In this document: positions 19,571 to 31,545 of the stretch, in pieces
Layout: every line of letters begins with the position of its first letter
How positions within the stretch are numbered: the stretch's first letter is position 1
Origin: Ornithodoros turicata
Taxonomy: Eukaryota > Arthropoda > Arachnida > Ixodida > Argasidae
Assembly (NCBI RefSeq): GCF_037126465.1
Contig: NC_088203.1
Coordinates: 104,742,409 to 104,806,408, forward strand
Direction of reading: 5' to 3'
Length of the DNA stretch: 64,000 bases
Program-made: the position numbers and the translations under genes
The notes under the pieces: generated by a model
The model's database searches: none
What the model saw: only the letters and a program-made list of their open reading frames with translations
What the model was told of the DNA's origin: nothing

Positions 19571-20217
19571 CAGTGATGGCCAGTAGTTAACTACATGTAG
19601 TTAAACTACTAGTTAAACTACCTGATTGTAGTTAAAAAGTAGTTATTAACTACTTGCAGAAATGTAGTGGCAACTACTAGTTAAACTACTATTTTAAGTA
19701 GTTAACTACGGTAGTTAGGTTACTGAAGGCACCAACTACTTCCGCTTGTGCTGCACGCTTTATGGCACGATTGTGCTTCCGACTTTTACCTTGAGCTACT
19801 TGTTTGATGAGAACGGAGGTGCAGAGCAATTGTGTCGTGCATGTGTACTAAATCTTCACTTTTAATGCTTGTCTAGTGATGCCTCATTTGCTGTGAAATA
19901 ATTCTGCAACTTAGTTTATCGCGTAGGCACAGAAACAATCCCGCCGCAAGCTTTGTATTTGACGATCGTAGCCATGGCTTGAGCCAAAGTTTATTATTGC
20001 TTGTGATTCATATTTAGGTGTCCAAGTGCCCTACAAGGGATTGGTGTTGGTGGAGAACGTTAAGTAGTTATAGATGCAGTTAAACTACATTGCAGTAGTT
20101 AAAAAAGTAGTTTTAACTACTCCCCTGAAAAGTAGTTGAACTGCTAGTTAAACTACTCAATCACAAAGTAGTTAGTTATAGTTAAACTACTGTAGAAGTA
20201 GTTAGTGGCCATCACCG
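19571..20217. mobile_element. non-autonomous hAT transposon, 647 bp
   Basis: CAGTGATGGCCAGTAGTTAA at the left is mirrored by GTAGTTAGTGGCCATCACCG at the right (last bases CACCG where CACTG is expected). The 8-bp target duplication CTCTAGAG is perfect (19563-19570, 20218-20225) and fits nTnnnnAn. Both ends are dense in TAGTTAAACTAC-type motifs, plausible transposase-binding sites. No transposase frame in the centre. Confidence 0.9.
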
Positions 20218-20225
20218 CTCTAGAG

Positions 20226-21470
20226 AAAATGCTACTCCGCAAACCCTCGATATTTTCGAAGTAAACAAGCAAAGCAAACCGCACATGTGCATCCAGCTTC
20301 GGTTTCGGAGTAACGTAAGGTATTAGAAGAGGGATTTCGCCAAACGTCACAAAGGAATGTGACCGAAATAAAGGCAGTCAACCGCTAGAACATAAATGAT
20401 AATTTTTGCCTATACGCAACAAAAAGAAAGTAGATGATAGTAGCAGTCAACCAGCACGAGTGACTCTAAGATCATGCTGCTCATAAGTAAATAAGTTCAC
20501 GAGGCATCCCTTTCCTCCTTCCTTCTTCCTTCTACACCGAGCAACATGCCGCCGGTCTGGGCATGAAGATCCCTCGTCTAACCAACGTCAGCACACTCCA
20601 ACCTCAGCTGATACTCAAATCTCGCTTGGGATAAAATTTTATTACAAAGCATTTTGTTCGGTATTATTATTTCTAGCATGCTAAAAATGTTGTGGTACAG
20701 CAGTTTTGTAGCCGTCGGTCGGATAAAAAGGACCATACAGAAAGTAATCCCTCTGACATTACCCGATCACACATCTCTGGTGTTGTTATCGTGCTTTCAT
20801 TGTTTCCTTTTACCGCTACAACAATAATTTTACGCGAGCAAGTCTCATTTTAACGTTCCAGTCGAAACCTTGAACCGGCAAGGGATTTCGCCAATTACAA
20901 GCTGACATCCTGCGCGCAGTTCTGCTATTTCACTTCAAGAATCCGCCATGAATCCTGAAATTTCTTTGTGAGATGTACATCCTCATTCTTCTTCACGCCA
21001 ATTTGATGCAAAGCAAAAAAGAAAAAGAAAAGTGTCGGCGAATCTGCGCCGCAGTGTTGCTAGAGTAGAGACGCCATAAAAAGCCGTAAGCGAGATCAGA
21101 GCGCGAACAGCGTGCGCTGCTTAATGGCACCTGGCAACCAGGAGGCCCGTTTTCTCGCGGGCTGTACATTACAGGTTAATTGGCGAGACCTCGGTCGGCG
21201 CTCGCTTGGTTAATGGTAAATCGAGTTTACTGCCACCCGTTCTAGCTGTACAGGAGTAATTTAACGCCTGCGCTGGAATGGCGTGATAAGAGCGTTACCC
21301 ACGACGAAGTTGAGCAGTCCCATTGTTGCCTTTCCGCTACGTCTCGCACATAGGGTTTAGCTGTCACTAACATGCTTCATCGCGTCTATGAGAAGAAAAA
21401 AAGGTGCTTATGAAAAAAAAAACCTGATGGAAAAAAAATCAAACTCAAGTTGGTGTAAACGAGACAGTGT
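20226..21470. other. unassigned spacer
   Basis: No gene recognised; mixed composition. Confidence 0.4.
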
Positions 21471-21731
21471 CAATAGACGATTTTAAAAAGATGCGCGCGC
21501 CACCAAGCGCGCGGCGCAAAGCAACATGGGAACTTGGAGGGGCACTCCCCTGTCGTCTGCTTCGGTTATGGTTTATCCGGCTGGGACACTACTGCTGCTG
21601 AGCACACCGGGAACGTTGTTGTTCTTCTACCTCCGCCTCTGGTCGGCTCGTAATGTTTTAAGGCGCTCTAAGTTCCCATGAGCCTTTGCGTGCCACCAGG
21701 TGGCGCTTGCTTTTCTAAAAAGGTCTATTGA
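21471..21731. mobile_element. putative MITE, about 260 bp
   Basis: Inverted arms of about 70 bp: CAATAGAC ... GCGCGCCACCAAG ... CATGGGAACTTGGAG at the left, and CTCTAAGTTCCCATG ... CCACCAGGTGGCGC ... GGTCTATTG at the right. Flanking GTGT/ACAC extends the symmetry. No clear target duplication. Confidence 0.6.
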
Positions 21732-22493
21732 AGCGGACACAGAAAGCTGATGCTGTGGACGAAGAAGACCTGACTGGAAGCAAGTCTGGAAGCACGAGCG
21801 CGAGACACCGCCCTTTCTGATCTCGAACAACGTGACAGGCGACAGATCATGCAATATGATAATGACTCAGCCACAACGTTAATGATGAGGATGTGTTGGA
21901 GTTATGAGCGACTATAGTCGTGATGCTCCAAACAATGGTGAGCAGTGAACGGAAGCGACGTGATGTGACACAGATCCCTTGAAAGCTAGACCTCATTACA
22001 GACTAGACCTATAGACTAGACCTCTTCAGAAAGTATGCCTGGCATAGGGGTTGCTACAACCGGGTGAAACCTTATCCAACAATAGCTCCTCACACATTCC
22101 AAGCGTTGCTTGCATTCCAAATGAAACTTCTATTGCGTAAAATAGAAGTTGTCTAAAATAAAAGTTGTATTAAAGTAGATAAAATAAAGTAGATAATAGA
22201 TTACAGTAGATAAAATAAAGTAGAAGGGAGTTCAGTTACATGTTCCATTTCAAATGAACACATGTGCAGCAAGTTTTCTTTCTTACAGAACTCAGGTACT
22301 ATGCAGACAAAGCACGCTTTACAGGAGCCACACTTATCGCTTCTGAGAAAACTGCAATTGAACCCGCCTTCGTCGTCTTTTCTTTTTAGTGCGTTACTCA
22401 CTGCAATTTGTAACATTATATAGGATTTCATTCGAACTGTTCTGCACTACTTCTTTCTACACTTCTACTTACACCATGTTCGTTTTATCTATA
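21732..22493. other. unassigned spacer
   Basis: Short AGACTAGACCT direct repeats near 21985-22025 and AAAATAAAGTAGATAA repeats near 22155-22225. No gene. Confidence 0.45.
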
Positions 22494-23599
22494 CCTGGTG
22501 CGTTACGTAGGAATAACCGGAATTTTCTTAAATTTGCACTTTGTTTTTCTTTCGGAAAAGTCCTTGAATGTATCTGTTCCGGATAGGGCCTGCTCAGAGG
22601 TGGTTGCGTATCAGTAATTAGTGCAGCCCCTAATGATCTTTCATAATTAATCTTCATAATTAGTGAAAATAGGTTGACCGCACAATTGCGCAGTTGTGGG
22701 GCAGAACCATGAGGAGTCTTGTCCGCTAGAATCAAAACCGCAGCTCTTTTCTGCACCATAGTAAAAACTATGCGAAAATGTACAATTTTATAGCTTTGCG
22801 CGAGTTTTGCGGCCGCTATTTCCTACCCCTCTCTCGCTGTCACCCTTTCACAGCTGACATCAGGCTGTTCCTCAAAGCATGGGGCACCCTCCGCTTTCTA
22901 GTGTCCCAGTCGATAGGGATATGCTTTGTTTTGTTAAAACCTGGGAAAACGTACCACACTTATTGAGCAGCGGAATCAGTGATTTTATTTTTGTTATCTG
23001 CGTGGTTTTTGGAAGTTATGGATTGCCAGCTTCATTGCGTGACATTATCAGATGAAATCGCGAACTGTGTCTTGGGGCGTGTTGAGCAGGTCAAACCAAA
23101 TAATGGAGGGAACAAAATGAAAGGCGGCATTTTGGCACAACATAGGCTGAGAAACGGCATTGCTATTCCCCCTCCCCCACTCACCCCTGGAGACAAAGCG
23201 GGGTGATCGATGCTTTGAGGAACAGCCTGATGTCAGCTGAGAGAGGGTGACAGCAAGAGAGAGATAGGAAAAAGCGGCCACAAAACTCTCGCAACGCTCT
23301 AAAATTGTGCATTTTCGCATATTTTTTTACTAGGGTGCAGAAAAGAGCTGCGGTTTTGATTCTAGCGGACAAGACTCCTCAGGGCTGTTCCCTGAAACTC
23401 TGCAATTGCGCGGTCAACCTATTTTCACTAATTATAAATATTAATTATGAAAGTTAATTAACGGCTGCACTAATTACTGATATGCCACCACCTTTGAGTT
23501 GGCCCCATCCGGAGTAGATATATTCGAGGACTTTTCCCAAAGGAAACACAAACTGCAAATTTAAGAAAATCCCGGTCAGTCCTACATGACGCACCCTGT
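22494..23599. mobile_element. long-TIR (about 390 bp) DNA element, 1.1 kb
   Basis: Left arm 22494-22887 and right arm 23205-23599 are inverted repeats with scattered differences. Tips are CCTGGTGCG and (inverted) CAGGGTGCG. TATA flanks both sides (22490-22493, 23600-23603), consistent with TA or TATA duplication. The arms share ATTTTCTTAAATTTGCA, CAGTAATTAGTGCAGCC and AGTCTTGTCCGCTAGAATC. The 317-bp centre has no recognised frame. It is a fold-back style non-autonomous element. Confidence 0.82.
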
Positions 23600-23603
23600 A
23601 TAT

Positions 23604-25072
23604 TAACATACTACAAAATAAAAATCAAAGCTCAACCAAGTTAACTAACAAAGCTACAGAGTAGCCCTCCACCTCAAGATGTATAAGCCTTCGTAGCTTC
23701 ACGAAGCACTTGATCCTTTTCTGGTCAAAATAATACTAAATAACGAAGAGCATCTGTTGTGGGCATCACGCCAAAAATCCGGTACACTTAGTCAGGTGCA
23801 ACTAAGTGCAGCTCACTCAATGATACATCATCCCCTCCCCATGTTCAAAAAAAAAAAAAAAAAGAAGAAGAAGTACGTTCCATTTCTGGCCCACGGACGC
23901 TATCATTCGTCCAACGCAATCTCGTTTTCCCCGCTATGTTGACAGCAGATTTACTCACGACTTCGATAAAAAGAACCGAAAAAATATAAAAAATGCACCC
24001 CAGCTGTCCTCAGTACACATTTACGCTTCTCTTGCTTCTGACGTAATGGCTCGCGTCTTCTCCGTCTGATTATGCGACGCTTCGTCCGCAGTCGTGGAAG
24101 TCCGCCAACTACAGCGGGAAAAAGCAATTTGAGTCGCGAACCCTGAACTGTCGTCTGCGAAGACTAGAGGGGACCGCCATTTTGTGGTCGGCTGCCCGCC
24201 TTTGTAGTCGCCGGCCAAAAGCTTCGTTTGTATTTGTAGCTGCGTCCCAAATGGATTTCTGCTTCCCGTGCATTTCTGTTGACATTTGCTTTTGTTGGTA
24301 GAAGTGTAGCTGCGGTCGCACTAAAAATAAATAAATAAGGGGCCTACGAATGTGATCAGCGTAGGTTAACCAAAGATGTAGGTAATCTTGGGAATACGTT
24401 GAGTGAGAGAGACCGAGGCTTCATATAACTACGTAACGTTAAGAAATTAGAATAGATGATAATGATTTTGATTCTTGGCGCATCAACAATATGCGTCACA
24501 ATGCGCCATTTCTGCGATAGTAGATCTCTGTGGTCTTGTTAACGCTGTGGCTTTTGTTGTTAGATAGTTACGTTGGTGTTAGTAGGGTAAAAATGAAGTA
24601 CATTCGTCGAGTACTGTAACGAACAAAACATTGGAGAGCCGCACCTGAGCTGTACTCAGCCTGTTCATACAGCAGTGTTTTTTTTTTTTTTTTCTCAATC
24701 TCTTGGTAAACCTTTCTGTAACTAACTGTAGCTGGGGATTGATGCGCTTGCTGATGTAATACTGAGATGGGACTTTGCGACAACCCCAGGTGAGGGAGTC
24801 GCCAATCCCCCTCTTTGAAATTAGAATAGGTAGAGTTTGCAAAAACAAGGATGGTATGTCAGAATCGAAATCTTTTTGTCAGGTGAGGTGACGAGAGGTA
24901 AAGCTGTTTTACTTTAGGTAGGAATAGCATACATTAGACGGCGCTGCAGAATAACGTCAGTACAGTTCTAATTAGATCATGTAACGTTACGTGAGGCGGC
25001 AATAAATCATATTAAGTTACGTTAGGGGAGATTAGATTAGGAATAATTAGGTCAAGTTAACATAGGCGTGAG
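23604..25072. other. unassigned spacer
   Basis: A-run at 23848-23861, T-run at 24677-24693. The 24900-25060 stretch has many GTTACGTTA-like words but no clear ends. No gene. Confidence 0.4.
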
Positions 25073-25608
25073 TAGACATCCAAAATTATCGGAAATTTTG
25101 AATTGCTCGGAAAAACCGGGAAAAACCGGGGGGAAAACCGGAAAAACCGGGGGAAAAAACATGGAAACAAACGTGGTTACTGCTGAGCTGAAGTATTGCC
25201 GGCCAAACCGCAGCATACAATGATCTAGAAGCTTTAGTAGTGTTACTCCTCTAGCCATAAATGCAGAGCAGAGCATCCCATGAGACTGCTGTCTATTCAG
25301 CGATAGGTAATTAGAACAACCCGTCCACTTCGACCAGAACTCCGACATTATGTGAACGCGATGGCGATCGCTTGGAGCGACCAGACGGAGCTCTAAGTTG
25401 GTGGTTGTTGGCGGATTAGAGGCACCTAAGGCACTGTTGGCGGATTGAAACGCATCAAAGGAACGAAAATTTACATTTTTGAATTTTGTCGCCTAAGAAT
25501 TTTGGGCTATTTTCCCGGAGACGAGGAGAAACAACAACGAGGAGAAACACCGAAAAAAGTTTTTTTCCCAAAATTTCCGGGTTTTTTTTCTGGGGCTTCG
25601 CATCTCTA
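25073..25608. mobile_element. hAT-type MITE, 536 bp
   Basis: Short TIR TAGACATCC against the right end whose complement is TAGAGATGC. Flanks GGCGTGAG (25065-25072) and AGCGTGAG (25609-25616) are an 8-bp duplication with one change. Subterminal zones contain AAACCGGG and CCGGAAATTTTG/AAATTTTGAATT words in opposite orientation. No transposase. Confidence 0.7.
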
Positions 25609-25616
25609 AGCGTGAG

Positions 25617-26869
25617 GATACCATAGCGAAAAATGCACTGTACTGTTCGAGGCACAGCCAAACGCGTACGGAATGCTATAGCATTGCAGTGGACGAAGGG
25701 CGGTCCCATATGTCCGCACATGAGTTGCGTGCGGTGCAACGGCAAACCGGACCATAGGTTACCATGGGCCTCGTGCAGAAACATCTGCCAACTCCATACT
25801 TCCGCGAATGCTCCGCAGCCCACCGCCTACGCTGTAACGAGCTCGGAGACAGTCGCCTGCGCTGCACTCCCATTCGTGTACCTGGTTGACGTAATCGTGA
25901 TGTTACTATCGCTGGGGCATCTGCAGAGGGAGTGTGAATCTTTAAAACGCGTTTACTATTTAATATGGAAGCTGCTTACGGACGAGAAACTTGGTCAAGT
26001 AAAGCGTAAAACCATGCCGAACATTACCGTATCAGCCTCGTACACACGTTTGGGGATGCGACAGTCACTTTAAAAACCCAAGATAGACGGGGAACTTCAA
26101 TGAAATATGGTGTCTGATGTGAATGCTCCAGCAGTGGGATGCCAAACCACACTCTCCGAATCCCTTTATTGATTACTATCTGATTATTATCTGATTATTG
26201 GAGTATGCAACTGGGTGTTGTGAGGCTGTGTTCGTCCTTTATGTTTGATTTGTCCCAGCCGTACTATATGCTGCGTTAGACGAGGAACTATCGCGTTTGT
26301 GGCAAAATATAAGGCGCACCTCCTCGATCATAAAACTGCCTCCTTTGTAATGTTTCCTTTCACGAAACACACCTTCCTCCCTACACACACACAAAGGTCG
26401 AACTTGATCGAGCTTTACTGCCTCTGCCCCCAGAGTCCTCGTGAATGCACGATGATCAAAGGGCAGAATAAAGGACACCGTTAAAAGCCCCAACTTGGCT
26501 AACTCTACCTCGGCGACCCCTTATCCACATCATCAGCCAGCTTAATGCCTACTTTGGTGAGTCGTAAAGTCTAAGAAGGTTTTCGGTCCTTCCACAAACC
26601 AAAGACCGCGAGTAGCACGCCGCAGATGAAGGCGCTGGATGCCGAAATAAAGCGAGAAAAGTGGCAGAAAATATATACGGTCGGTAAATTGGCTTTGTGT
26701 TGGCTCCGTCAAAGACGACGCCGTCGACGTCAAAGCTCCTTTGTTGGACGCTCGAAAAAAAACTAAGTGAAGGCCGAGATGATTACCGTTGAGGTACGCA
26801 ACGACACAATACTTTTGTACGGTGTCATCTCAACAGGATGGCGTGGGCGTTCAGAAATATGTCATTCCA
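25617..26869. other. unassigned spacer
   Basis: The longest frame (25633-26073 plus, 146 codons) shows no recognisable domain, signal peptide or splice-flanked structure that I can defend. Confidence 0.4.
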
Positions 26870-27115
26870 CACTTTTAAAACAGAGGTGGTGGTGGTGGTG
26901 GTTATGACGATTCCAGCTTGGCCGTCTCTTTTGAAACAGGGTGAGGGGGAGCGTAATGCCGAGACTAGCGTGTCGTAGCTGGCCACACACGAGTTGGCAT
27001 CGTCAAGACTATACAAAAAAAAGTGAAGGATTTGACACAGGGGGGGGGGGGGGGGGAGGTAGCTTGCCGTTGTTGGCCGCACTCAAGTGGGCATCGTCAC
27101 GACTATAACCAAAAA
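26870..27115 (-). mobile_element. two partial SINE-like copies with (ACC)n tail
   Basis: On the minus strand GTATAGTCTTGACGATGCC ... GTGTGGCCAGCTACGA ... (ACC)n is followed, across a G-run at 27039-27057, by a second partial copy GACGATGCCCACTTGAG ... GGCCAACAACGGCAAGC. The latter matches GGCCGACAACGGCAAGC at 62793-62810, where it is joined to the tRNA-derived SINE body. Confidence 0.5.
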
Positions 27116-27329
27116 AAAGGAAAGGGGGAGAGGGGAGTTGAGGATTTCAAAGTGATGTGGGCAGAGCATAGGCAGGATGACCGACAAGGACTTCACCACA
27201 TCACACGCTGAGGGCCAACCCTAGAACATTACCACACAGCCTACAAACCTAGTACATTGTTCTTTCCCGCTATGACTTTAGCTTATCTTCACATTCCTTC
27301 TTGAAACTCATGTCGGGTGTTATTTCAGG

Positions 27330-27551
27330 TTATCTTGGCAGAATACTTTCACTAAGCTTCCACTGAGGGCTCAGAGGGAACGGAAGACCTAGATCACAAA
27401 GCTGCACAGCCTTGCAAATAGGAACTTCTTTTGTGAATCCAGAAAGCCGAACAATCCCTGGTGAAAATGGCGGTACTTTGTGACCTTCCAGCAAGAAAAA
27501 GACAGCGAATACACGGGACACGAGAAACAACAAGACTAGTCGCATTTTCAA
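27330..27551 (-). CDS. candidate signal-peptide-bearing short frame (possible first exon)
   Basis: Minus-strand frame of 73 codons from ATG at 27551. After MKMR there is a strongly hydrophobic stretch (LVLLFLVSRVFAVFFLLEG) followed by a polar segment HKVPPFSPG and two cysteines. This resembles a secretory signal followed by a short mature peptide, as seen in many tick salivary proteins. A TATAT stretch lies about 45 bases upstream of the first ATG on minus. I recognise no family, see no convincing GT donor at a fitting place, and cannot rule out chance. Confidence 0.2.
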   Translation of the reverse strand: MKMRLVLLFLVSRVFAVFFLLEGHKVPPFSPGIVRLSGFTKEVPICKAVQLCDLGLPFPLSPQWKLSESILPR

Positions 27552-29134
27552 CCAAAGACATATTCATCCTTCTGACCTCGATCTTCATTGATATATGAAT
27601 TCTCTTTTCCTATACCCCTTATCCACACGCCTATATTCCCATTTCCCTCATCCCTATATTATCGTTTGCAGTATGTTCAAGAAACAGCCATGTCACGTTT
27701 GGCGAATATCCTTTAAAAAAAGAAAAAACCGCGCTGACTCTTCAATCGATCTATTTTCCTTTAAAGAAAACATACACAAAGCTAAAGCCTGCTCTCTGCA
27801 AGTGACATAAAACGCGTATCAAGTTATATACTCTACGCTTTGATCTATTTTATAAACCATTAATTAATACGCTTTCGTCCTTACACAAAGCTGGTACCGT
27901 AATTAAAACTCCCAGGGTGGCCAGCATGTGCCTTCGCGCAAACTTTAATTAATCGCATATGTTTTCTCGTTTGTGCAAAACTAAAACTTCGAACGCATGC
28001 AACGAAAAACCCCACGCAGAAATAACAACCCAGAAACCTGTGACAATTACAAGTCCCGCCTTTCTCTTTTGCTATTCGTCGCGATTCTCTGGAAGTAATT
28101 ACAGCAGTTGTTACGATAACACGACGTGCCTTGTGCAGAGCACGGGGGATGTTTTGCTCAGATCCGCAGACACTGTTCGATGGAATCATGGAGACGTCGA
28201 AGGAGAAAAAGGGATACATATTTATGAATTGGGCGCACTTAGCTTGTTTGACGAGGGATTGGGTAACTTGCTTCCTGCGACGGAAGCATATAGTTTTTGG
28301 AGAGTGCGTTAAAAAAGAATGTCAATTAATTTCGCACGATTAAGTCGGGGTCACACGCACTCGACAATATAGAAAGGCGTAGCTATGTGGGACTTTACGG
28401 GCGAATAAGAGTTCGAACGTCGACGCATCAACAAAACACGACCAACTTTGCGGGTTAGCAAGCACGGCAGTTTATCACTAAATACACTATGTATAAATTA
28501 TTAGAGGTAGAGCTAAAAACGTCACTACAAATCGTAAGGAATGAATGTCTTCAGAGTTAAGACCCCGAGCGTACTATCAACTTCTCACAGGGAAGTTTAG
28601 CCATTTCGTCGTTGTAACAGGTGATAGTCTACAAAGATTAAAATAGAGGGATTCCACTGGATGTCCTGGTCGTTAGAAGAAGCTCCTTAAAAAAAAAGGG
28701 CGGGGGTCATTAGAAGATACACAAATGGCGTTCCCAGCAAGAAAATAAGTTAACAGGAAAGTCTACATTTTAAGGTGAAGGTCAGAAGAGGTCAGAAAAA
28801 CTAGAAGCCAAACACCCGCTAACTTGGGAGTAACGACAAGGAAAATGATTTATTGCAACGAGAAAAAGAAGCTTTTGGGTCTTGCTAGAGCAGGCAAAAT
28901 GAAATCCCGCCGAAAAATAGGAACGGAACTCAGACAAAACACCGTAACTGCCTCGTTACGTTTCACGTTTCGTTTCGTTTGGCTAGCGCGCAGTCAGACC
29001 TAAATGCATGAAAAAGAACGTCAAACGCTGAACGTTCAAATATGGGTGAAACACTTTGTTCAGCCACCGCAAAAATTGTTCTGCAAAGACACTAAGATAA
29101 TCTACTGTCCCTACATCACCGCGTGAATTCTCTC
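27552..29134. other. unassigned spacer
   Basis: AT-rich; frames up to 117 codons (27959-28312) lack recognisable features. Confidence 0.4.
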
Positions 29135-29562
29135 TTGCGCGAACGCAGTTCAGTTCTAGCCATGAAACTGCGCAGCACGCTTTTCATGAGTGTCTCGTTC
29201 CCGACATTTTGTGGCACAGAGTTGAGGAGCTGTATGGGGTTCCACGGATTCACTGGGGCACCATTCAAACGCTCCTTCAACCACCCGTTCCAATCCGGGA
29301 TAGACGGCAGTTCATTCTCTTAGCCGTAGAGATAAATTACCAAGTGTGGATTGCGCGCTGCATAGCAGTACACGGCGGTCGCGCTCGGGGGCCGTGGGCT
29401 CGCGCCGGGGGCTCACACGTTCTAAGCCTCGTTCGAGCGGGTGTTCGCAGAGTTTTACAGAGGGAGAGAGCAGTCCTTGGTGCTATGGAGTTCGGAAGAC
29501 GCTGGCTAACTTCGCCTGTGCTATTCGAAGAAACGCATGGAAGGTACGTTGTTCACTACTAA
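29135..29562 (+). pseudogene. C-terminal remnant of a non-LTR retrotransposon of a different type
   Basis: The frame reads SSHETAQHAFHEC, W-HRVEELYG, then FILLAVEINYQVWIARC and ends FGRRWLTSPVLFEETHGR ... VVHY before the stop. The pattern HETAQHAFHEC...W, followed by a helix with NYxxWxxR and a short terminal strand, is typical of the distal C-terminus of L1/Tx1-like ORF2s as I recall them. No RNase H is present. Upstream catalytic domains are absent, so it is 5'-truncated. Confidence 0.5.
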
Positions 29563-30200
29563 GCATTACTTTCCTTCGTGCCGTTATCTCGTAAGCAACT
29601 CTCCGCAGTCTTGGTCTGTTGCATGGCGACGACAAGCACGAACAGCAATCCTTACCGTGACGTGATTTCACAAGCAGGAGTTGGCATTGCCCTAGTTCTA
29701 GTTTTAGTCCTAGCTTGTTGAGATAGTTATATGGGAGCCAGTCCTTGTGACTGGTCTTCCGCCTCGATGTCAATGTGGCTGATGAAATACAGCAGAAAAC
29801 AGCGAAATAACTGAAATAAATGCTGGAAATAACTTATCCTTGCCATTGCAGGTGGCACTGATGGCAGTGAGTGAGCGCGGCCCTGGGCAGCCGAAGGAGC
29901 CTATAGTCTGGGAAAAGAGAGCGATATGTGCACTGACACAAAGGAACATGTTGCTGACCTTGAGAAGGCTGTAGATTCGCAAAAGACAAAATAGACTTTC
30001 GGCCAACACCTCCTAGAGAGTAGAAGGCCTGCGCACTACGATCATATTCTCTTACATCGTTAATGATTTTAATCATTGTATTGGCGGATTATGGTCCTGG
30101 TTACCTCTGCGCCAATAAAACACGAATCATCATCGCCTGCGCACTACGTCGCACAGGGAGGCCTGCTCCTACAACGGCTGATGCTGCTATCACATCAATA
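29563..30200. other. unassigned spacer
   Basis: No gene recognised. Confidence 0.4.
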
Positions 30201-30908
30201 GAGAGTTCTAGTAGACCGTTACGTAACGCACGGAATGTTAACGCAGACTACGTAATTCTCTACCGTGAAACGGATAGCAAGAGAGTTTTAGCAGATCGCC
30301 AGGCAACGCTACGAACGGTACGGTAAGAACTGTGTTGCCATCCAACGGCGATAACGTGAACCACCGTTCCCAAGTTGTCTAGGCATCTGTTTCTGAACGA
30401 ATTGCCTAAGATAACTACGTGTTCATGCTCTGTTTTTGTTTTCTTTGCGTTCGAAAATTAATTTGTTGTTTCACCAACAAACGAAAGGACAACAGACACC
30501 CCCTGCCGGTCAGTTCATCGCTATCACTCTCCGTCAGACGCTGCTGCTCACTCGGACTTGGTTGGCAGCATCAAGAGATCAGAAGTTCGTGTTTTCGAAT
30601 GGTACAAGGTATACGGCTTCTTATAAGAAGAAGATGTAGTCCCTCGTACTGAAGCGCAGTCTAGTGGCCACTGTACCTAGTGCTAGAAGAAGAAGCGCAG
30701 TCTCGTAGCCTTCACTTCGGACACAGTCGAGGAGGTGTTGCATGCAGCCATGTTGTTTTGTGCAACGAAAACAACGTAGAGGACGGAACGCAAAAAAGAT
30801 GAGCGTGAAACGCGGAAGCTGAGTTTCCGTTCCCGCGCACGCGCTCTTGCTCACGTGCTCACAAAAGCGTTCCTTCCGTTCGCTGCGTAACGGTCTACTA
30901 AAACTCTC
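30201..30908. mobile_element. GAGAGTTTTAG-type TIR element, 708 bp
   Basis: Left tip GAGAGTTCTAGTAGACCGTT, right tip the mirror AACGGTCTACTAAAACTCTC, flanked by TA on both sides (30199-30200, 30909-30910). CAA/TTG beyond the TA extends the symmetry. An additional GAGAGTTTTAGCAGATCG lies inside at 30281. No transposase seen. It shares only the tip with the 136-bp MITE at 17435. Confidence 0.65.
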
Positions 30909-31370
30909 TATTGAAAGAGCGAACAAGAGAAAAGCTCGAAGCAGCTCGCAAAGCTCACACAGGTCTCCGTGCGTGCCGTAGGGTGCAGGCCTTCTGCCAT
31001 CTAGGGGCTGTTGTTTCGGCACTGCCCCTAGTGTGCAAGATGTGGACCGAACACAATGGAACGATCTTGTCTTGAAAAACGATGAATCTCTTGATCGCGT
31101 CGACTGCTCCATGTCAGGCATAAACGGGATGACGACGTGGATCTGCTGGACACTGATGGCCGGCGATGGCGACAACGGTGGACCAGATGACGTAACCGTT
31201 TAGCCAGACGGAGGAGGAGGAGGAGGAGTGTCGTTGGGAGGAACCCGAGAGGTCTGCCTGCCTGATTAGGCGGCATGTTTCTCGGGAAGGGAAAGGTGGT
31301 GGAGAGGAGGAGAGGAGAGGGTGAAGTGGAAAACCGAGCGGAATCCGCTCGGGGGGAGGATAGCTGCGTC

Positions 31371-31545
31371 CATGGGCCGACTTCAGGGGAACTGTGCCGG
31401 CATACGCCTATTACACATCTGAGGGAAACCCAGGAAAAACCCCAGACGGCACAGCCGGCCCGCGGATTCGAACCGTAGCGCACGCCTCCGTAGCGCTCGA
31501 ACCGTAGCGCTCCAAGCGCACGCGTTACCGCTGCGCCACCGGAGC
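31371..31545 (-). mobile_element. tRNA-derived SINE, 5' part, with alternative tRNA head
   Basis: The body (minus) GGCTGTGCCGTCTGGGG ... GGCCGACTTC-type order matches the 5612-5920 family. The head differs: A box TGGCGCAGCGGTAACGCG instead of TGGCCGAG. The B-box zone is duplicated, with GCTACGGTTCGA occurring twice. The 3' tail is missing. Confidence 0.7.

Noticed and set aside
25633..26073. 146-codon plus-strand frame with several cysteines
   Set aside because: Cysteine spacing matches no pattern I know; competing frames exist on the minus strand.
30621..31175. 184-codon minus-strand frame
   Set aside because: Overlaps the end of a TIR element and has no recognisable domain.
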